Assembly (NCBI RefSeq): GCF_014489555.1
Contig: NZ_CP060784.1
Coordinates: 2,046,001 to 2,110,000, forward strand
Direction: 5' to 3'
Origin: Hymenobacter qilianensis
Lineage (GTDB): Bacteria > Bacteroidota > Bacteroidia > Cytophagales > Hymenobacteraceae
Length of the DNA stretch: 64,000 bases
Positions 58,803-64,000 of this stretch are shown here, piece by piece. The notes under the pieces were generated by a model. It did no database searches, was not told the origin of the DNA, and saw only the letters and a list, made by a program, of their open reading frames with translations. A program made the translations under genes and the position numbers. How positions within the stretch are numbered: position 1 is the first letter of the stretch; each line of letters opens with the position of its first letter.

Positions 58803-60159
58803 GCACTGGCTTTGCTGGCTGCTATTGGGATTGATGTTGGTGCAGGCTGCGCCATCGGTGGCTCAGCAGCGCAGTAAAAAAACAACCACGCGCAAAGCCC
58901 CTGTCCGGAAAAGCACCACTAAATCGAAAGCACAGCTGGAACGCGAGCGGTTAGCTAACCTGCGCCGGATTCGGGAAGCCAGCCGCATTTTGAGTCAGAC
59001 ACAAAAGCAGAAAGAGGCTTCGCTTGGTCAGCTGAATGCGCTCAAAGAAAAGCTGGACGTGCAGAAGGGCGTAATCCGCAACATCTCCTCGGAGCTGAAG
59101 TACATTGAGTCGGATGTACGGCAGACAGAAACCCAGGTGCAGCAAACGCAGCAGAGTCTGGAGCAGCTCAAGAGCGAATATGCCCGGCTGATCTACGCGT
59201 CCTCCAAAACGGCCAATAGCTACAACCGCCTCATGTTTTTGTTTGCGGCCGAGTCGTTCAACCAACTCATGCTGCGCATGCGCTATGTTCGGCAGTACTC
59301 GGAGGTACGCAAAACGCAGGCGGCTCAAATTACGAGCGTACAGCAGCGCCTCAACCGCCAGCTTACGGGCCTGACGGAGAAGAAGCAGGAAAAAAGCAGT
59401 TTGCTTACTACGCAGCTGGCCGAGAACCGCAACCTCAGCACATTGAAGGTGCAGCAGGACCAGGTAGTTACGAAGCTGAGCCGCCAGGAGGAAAACCTGC
59501 GCCAAGAGCTGGCCAATCGTCAGGAAGCCGTCAGGAAGCTGGATAATTTGATTGCTCAGCGAGTGCGTGAAGAGATAGCCCGAGCTGCCCGGGTGGCCGC
59601 AGCCAAAGCAGCCGCAAAAGCGGCCGCCGAACGTGCCGCAGCTGGTAGCAGTAGCCCTGGCAGTACCGCCCGCACCAGTCCGGCAGCCGAAGCGGCCGCT
59701 ACCCGCGTCGACCGCATTACGCTCACACCCGAAATAGCCAGTATTTCCTCATCATTTGCCGAGAACAGGGGGCGCATGCTGTGGCCTGTAGCCCGCGGAT
59801 TTATTTCTCAGCACTTCGGCCGTCATGCGCATCCAGTGCTAAAAAACGTGATTGTTGAGAACCGCGGCGTCGATATCCAAACAAGCGCCGGAGAAGCTGT
59901 GCGAGCTGTTTCAGCCGGTAAAGTGCTTACCGTTACCAGTATTGCGGGCATGAATAACATCGTGATGGTGCAGCACGGAGAGTACTTCACCGTGTATGCC
60001 AAGCTGCGCAGCGTAAGCGTAAGTGAGGGCGACCAAGTGCAGGCCAAGCAGTCAATCGGGACTGTGTACACCAATTCGGAGGGTACGTCGGAGCTACAGT
60101 TTCAGGTGTGGCGCAACAGCTCCAACCTGAACCCCGAAAGCTGGCTGGGACAGAAGTAA
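58786..60159 (+). CDS. EnvC-like murein hydrolase activator with degenerate LytM (M23) domain
   Basis: The protein has 457 residues with signal peptide MYAKSKHWLCWLLLGLMLVQAAP. A long coiled coil (residues ~50-270, two helical stretches) is followed by an Ala-rich linker and a LytM domain (GFISQHFGRHAHPVLKNVI through SWLGQ). The first zinc ligands H and D are present (GRHAHP, NRGVDIQT). The HxH pair is lost: YFTVYAKL replaces the usual YxHL, and LQFQVW replaces LHFEV. A non-catalytic amidase activator like EnvC is likely. It overlaps the DUF4292 gene by 17 bases. Confidence 0.85.
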   Translation: MYAKSKHWLCWLLLGLMLVQAAPSVAQQRSKKTTTRKAPVRKSTTKSKAQLERERLANLRRIREASRILSQTQKQKEASLGQLNALKEKLDVQKGVIRNISSELKYIESDVRQTETQVQQTQQSLEQLKSEYARLIYASSKTANSYNRLMFLFAAESFNQLMLRMRYVRQYSEVRKTQAAQITSVQQRLNRQLTGLTEKKQEKSSLLTTQLAENRNLSTLKVQQDQVVTKLSRQEENLRQELANRQEAVRKLDNLIAQRVREEIARAARVAAAKAAAKAAAERAAAGSSSPGSTARTSPAAEAAATRVDRITLTPEIASISSSFAENRGRMLWPVARGFISQHFGRHAHPVLKNVIVENRGVDIQTSAGEAVRAVSAGKVLTVTSIAGMNNIVMVQHGEYFTVYAKLRSVSVSEGDQVQAKQSIGTVYTNSEGTSELQFQVWRNSSNLNPESWLGQK

Positions 60160-60173
60160 AGCTCAAAGACAGT

Positions 60174-61269
60174 TTAGGTGCGAGCTGAGCTGCCAGATGC
60201 CAGCATATTTGCCCCCAGCGGCTGTGAAACGCTTAAGGCGCATTTCTGCGCGAGCTTCTGCACGTAGAAGCTTTCGAGGAACTGAGTGATTTGGGCGGTT
60301 TCGATCAGAAAGCCATCGTGGCCGTAGCCGGAATCCATTTCGGCGTAGATAGCGCCGGGGATGTGGCGAGCCAAAAGCTGCTGCTCACTGGGTGGAAATA
60401 ATACATCAGACGTGATGCTTAGCACCAACGTGCGAGCCCTGATCTGGCCCAGCGCAGCAGGTACGCCCCTCGGCCTCGGCCCACATTATGCGAGTCCATC
60501 GCTCTGGACAGCGCCACATAGGTGTACGCATTGAAGCGCGCCACTAGCTTATCGCCCTGATATTGCTGATAAGAGCTGGCCCGAAAATCCGTGATTTTGT
60601 TTTCCTCGGGTTCATGCTGGGTATTGCCATATGCCTCGTAGCTGCGGTAGCTGAGCAGGGCTATGGCGCGGGCTGCTTTTAAGCCAAATTGCCCCCCAGT
60701 CGGCGTGGCCGACTGGTAAGTAGGGTCGGCGAAAATGGCCAGGCGCTGCGCTTCGTTAAAAGCAATGCCCAGGGCGAATGCTGCGCGTTGGTAGCCAGCA
60801 CAACAAGGTGCTCGAACACAGTGGGTCGCTGAATCGCCCACTCCAATGCCTGCTGCCCACCTAATGAGCCGCCAATCAGCGTGTGAATATGGCCTATACC
60901 CAAATGCTGGCGCAACGCTTCGTGCGCCGCGACCATATCGCGCACGGTAAGCAGCGGAAAATTATGGTAGAGCCGTTCCTGCGAATCGGTGGGGGTGAGC
61001 GGGCCGGAAGATCCGTAGCAGGAGCCCAATATGTTGGCGCATACGATGAAATGATTTGCCGGATCGAAGTAGCAGTTATTACCAAACAGACCGGGCCACC
61101 AGCTGAGCACATCAGCGTTGGCCGTAAGCGCATGGCATACCCATACCACATTGTCGCGGGCGGCATTCAGCGTTCCATAGGTCTGGTAAGCTATCTGCAC
61201 CTGAGGCAAGGTGGCGCCACTTTCGAGCTGAAGCGGCGCGGGAAGAATAAACATCTGATAATCAGTCAT
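60174..61269 (-). CDS. metX: Homoserine O-acetyltransferase (two frame breaks in this assembly)
   Basis: The repaired protein has about 360 residues. It begins [18 protein letters not shown]. The alpha/beta-hydrolase nucleophile is in [12 protein letters not shown], the catalytic Asp in ITSDVLFPP, and the His in GYGHDGFL. It acetylates homoserine with acetyl-CoA. Frame breaks occur near 60771 (one added G gives [14 protein letters not shown]) and near 60452 (one added G gives [14 protein letters not shown]). A five-G motif variant near the 3' end (60212) makes the last ~15 residues uncertain, with 60163 as another possible end. It lies downstream of metY on the same strand. Confidence 0.9.
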
Positions 61270-61357
61270 GCGACGCTAGCGGATTCCCGAGCCAAGAGGG
61301 GATTGTTGAAGCTGCCAATACAGCAGTCAGACTCATGACGAATGGTAAAGCAGATTT

Positions 61358-61417
61358 TCAATAGCTCCCAAACCGAGTGAGGTTAACCCGATCAGGGGTT
61401 GGTTCGGGAGCTATTGA
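61358..61417. other. Structured inverted repeat in the metY-metX gap
   Basis: Arms 61358-61374 (tcaatagctcccaaacc) and 61401-61417 (ggttcgggagctattga) pair with one mismatch; inner bases aaccc and gggtt can extend a second stem. There is no T run on either side, so it is not a standard terminator. It lies in the 270-base gap between the metY stop and the metX start, where it might set the ratio of the two products or stabilise the 3' part of the message. Confidence 0.45.
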
Positions 61418-61538
61418 AGGATGGGCAAGGCGGTATCTTTCTTCCGTTTCTACCTTGTCACCCCGCCAAACCGTAGGACTGGAAAACGGAGCGCCGGTTG
61501 CTGCAACGGCCGCGCTCCGTACTTTCTGCTTGCCGCAG

Positions 61539-63304
<1,766 letters not shown>

Positions 63305-63416
63305 GCTTATATCTCCCGCTGGCAAAATGGCCGAACGGGCAGGAATTGGCACCTTTCAAAACAATGAAGGTTGCCAGCGGGTCAGGGAGCCTGTTCTCTC
63401 GCCGCTTCTGTATAAA
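63305..63416 (-). promoter_or_regulatory. SAM-I (S-box) riboswitch aptamer
   Basis: On the minus strand the order fits the SAM-I aptamer. 5' ttata and 3' tataa form P1. The 5' half continues gcggcgagag..ggctccctgac and then cgctggcaacc. This is followed by aaggtgccaattcctgccc, with ccgttcgg closing P4, and finally agcgggagatataag. The conserved ctggcaacc and ggtgccaattcctgcc blocks are diagnostic of the Bacteroidota form. It lies between a strong promoter and metY, so S-adenosylmethionine should repress the metY-metX genes. Confidence 0.9.
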
Positions 63417-63465
63417 ATCTGAAAAACTGTCTCGTCGATAACGAGGAGTACCGGGTTGGTAAGTG

Positions 63466-63496
63466 CAAATGTACAGTTCGAAATGAGAACGCCAAA
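63466..63496 (-). promoter_or_regulatory. Strong promoter of the metY-metX leader
   Basis: On the minus strand TTTG (63496-63493), 19 bases, then TACATTTG (63473-63466). This matches the full Bacteroidota consensus TTTG-N19-TAnnTTTG. The transcript start would lie about 45 bases before the aptamer. Confidence 0.8.
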
Positions 63497-63540
63497 TGCA
63501 ATAAAAAGTTTTTACGGAGGCTAACTCAATGAGTAACAAG

Positions 63541-63577
63541 CAAAAAAGCCCCCCAACATTTTGCTGGGGGCTTTTTG
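63541..63577 (-). terminator. Terminator after the small LysM gene, from a motif pair
   Basis: caaaaaagccccc and ctgggggctttttg pair on both sides of a short loop (caacattttg). The six-C and five-G arms differ by one base, which may be a miscount. It lies just past the LysM gene stop (minus strand) and also separates it from the metY promoter. Confidence 0.8.
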
Positions 63578-63601
63578 ACTACAATTTAGCCTCGGGTGTA
63601 C

Positions 63602-63901
63602 TTAAGCTTGGGGCAAGGTCAAAACCTGGCCTACTTCGATATGATCGGGGTTCGAACCAATGGTTGACTTGTTGGCGTCATAAATCTGGTGCCACTTAGC
63701 GGCGTCACCGTAGTGCTTCTTCGCGATTTTAGAAAGTGAATCGCCGCTAACTACTGTGTATTGCGTGCCTTGAGCGGCCGTAGGGGCAGCGGGCTGGTTG
63801 GCGTTGCCAAAGAAGTCAGTATTAGCCTTCTGGTTAGGGTTGGCAGCCGGCTGAACCGGTTTTTCGTCGCCTTTATTGGTTAAGAAATCGAACAGTCCCA
63901 T
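63602..63901 (-). CDS. Small LysM-domain protein (YgaU-like)
   Basis: The protein has 99 residues. A Gln/Asn/Pro-rich N-terminal half is followed by one LysM domain (TVVSGDSLSKIAKKHYGDAAKWHQIYDANKS through VGQVLTLP). No signal peptide was seen, so it may be cytosolic or exported by another route. YgaU-like proteins bind peptidoglycan or potassium. No gene is visible between its start and the window end (63902-64000). Confidence 0.8.
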   Translation of the reverse strand: MGLFDFLTNKGDEKPVQPAANPNQKANTDFFGNANQPAAPTAAQGTQYTVVSGDSLSKIAKKHYGDAAKWHQIYDANKSTIGSNPDHIEVGQVLTLPQA

Positions 63902-64000
63902 AGTCGTGGTTGATTAAGGAGAAAAAGGCGCATGTGCTTGATAGCTATGCTGTCACGCCGTATTACGCCCCCACTGAAAATAAGTTGCGGGTCTCAAAAA

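Noticed and set aside
61270..61357. SAM-II riboswitch directly before metX
   Set aside because: The conserved SAM-II pseudoknot segments were not found; the SAM-I aptamer before metY covers regulation.

Overview
The window looks like chromosomal DNA from a Bacteroidota member of the Cytophagales, most probably Hymenobacter or a close relative. The signs are SprA (the type IX secretion translocon), a surface protein with a type B (gliding-motility-associated) sorting domain, a TonB receptor with a CarboxypepD_reg-like front domain, GAF-LytTR and multi-PAS regulators, DUF4292, and promoters of the Bacteroidota form TTTG-N19-TAnnTTTG. GC is moderately high in genes; several spacers and the first gene are AT-rich. 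No phage, transposon, CRISPR array or rRNA was seen.

Layout. 0-6.7 kb: an HNH nuclease gene running into tRNA-Leu(UAA), a kinase with about eight PAS domains, a MoxR ATPase and a methyltransferase. 6.7-9.3 kb (minus): flippase and glycosyltransferase. 9.4-13.9 kb (minus): beta-helix lipoprotein and TonB receptor. 14-16 kb: yicC and a small secreted protein. 16-29 kb (minus): M28 peptidase, vanZ, gcvH, sprA, ruvA, malic enzyme. 29-33.3 kb (minus): tatA, tatA, gatA, MltD-like transglycosylase. 33.6-41 kb: GAF-LytTR, LD-carboxypeptidase, GrpB, M28 lipoprotein, cysS, EEP hydrolase. 41-50 kb: type B T9SS cargo, then rimP-nusA-infB. 50-60 kb: beta-barrel protein, mscL, enoyl-CoA hydratase, a second flippase, dut, a nucleotidyltransferase, and a TPR / DUF4292 / EnvC-like trio. 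60-64 kb (minus): metX and metY behind a SAM-I riboswitch, then a small LysM protein.

Functional links. SprA would carry the 41-44.5 kb type B protein through the outer membrane. MltD, EnvC-like, LD-carboxypeptidase and LysM proteins are envelope-remodelling functions. metY and metX form the direct-sulfhydrylation route to homocysteine under SAM control. rimP-nusA-infB is the conserved translation/transcription operon, here with a short leader ORF that overlaps a strong hairpin.

Two window-wide observations matter most. (1) A short motif, YTGGGGGGC followed by four or more A/T, occurs roughly 38 times in intact form, on both strands, in all three codon phases and in spacers; almost every run of six G is part of it. 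Inverted pairs of it form several terminators, an arrangement resembling DNA-uptake sequences in Neisseria and Haemophilus. (2) Thirteen reading-frame breaks in ten genes can each be repaired by adding one G or C to a G/C run, seven of them inside this motif. I read these as homopolymer undercalls in the assembly and annotate the genes as single genes. Motif counts and positions were read by eye and may be off by a few.
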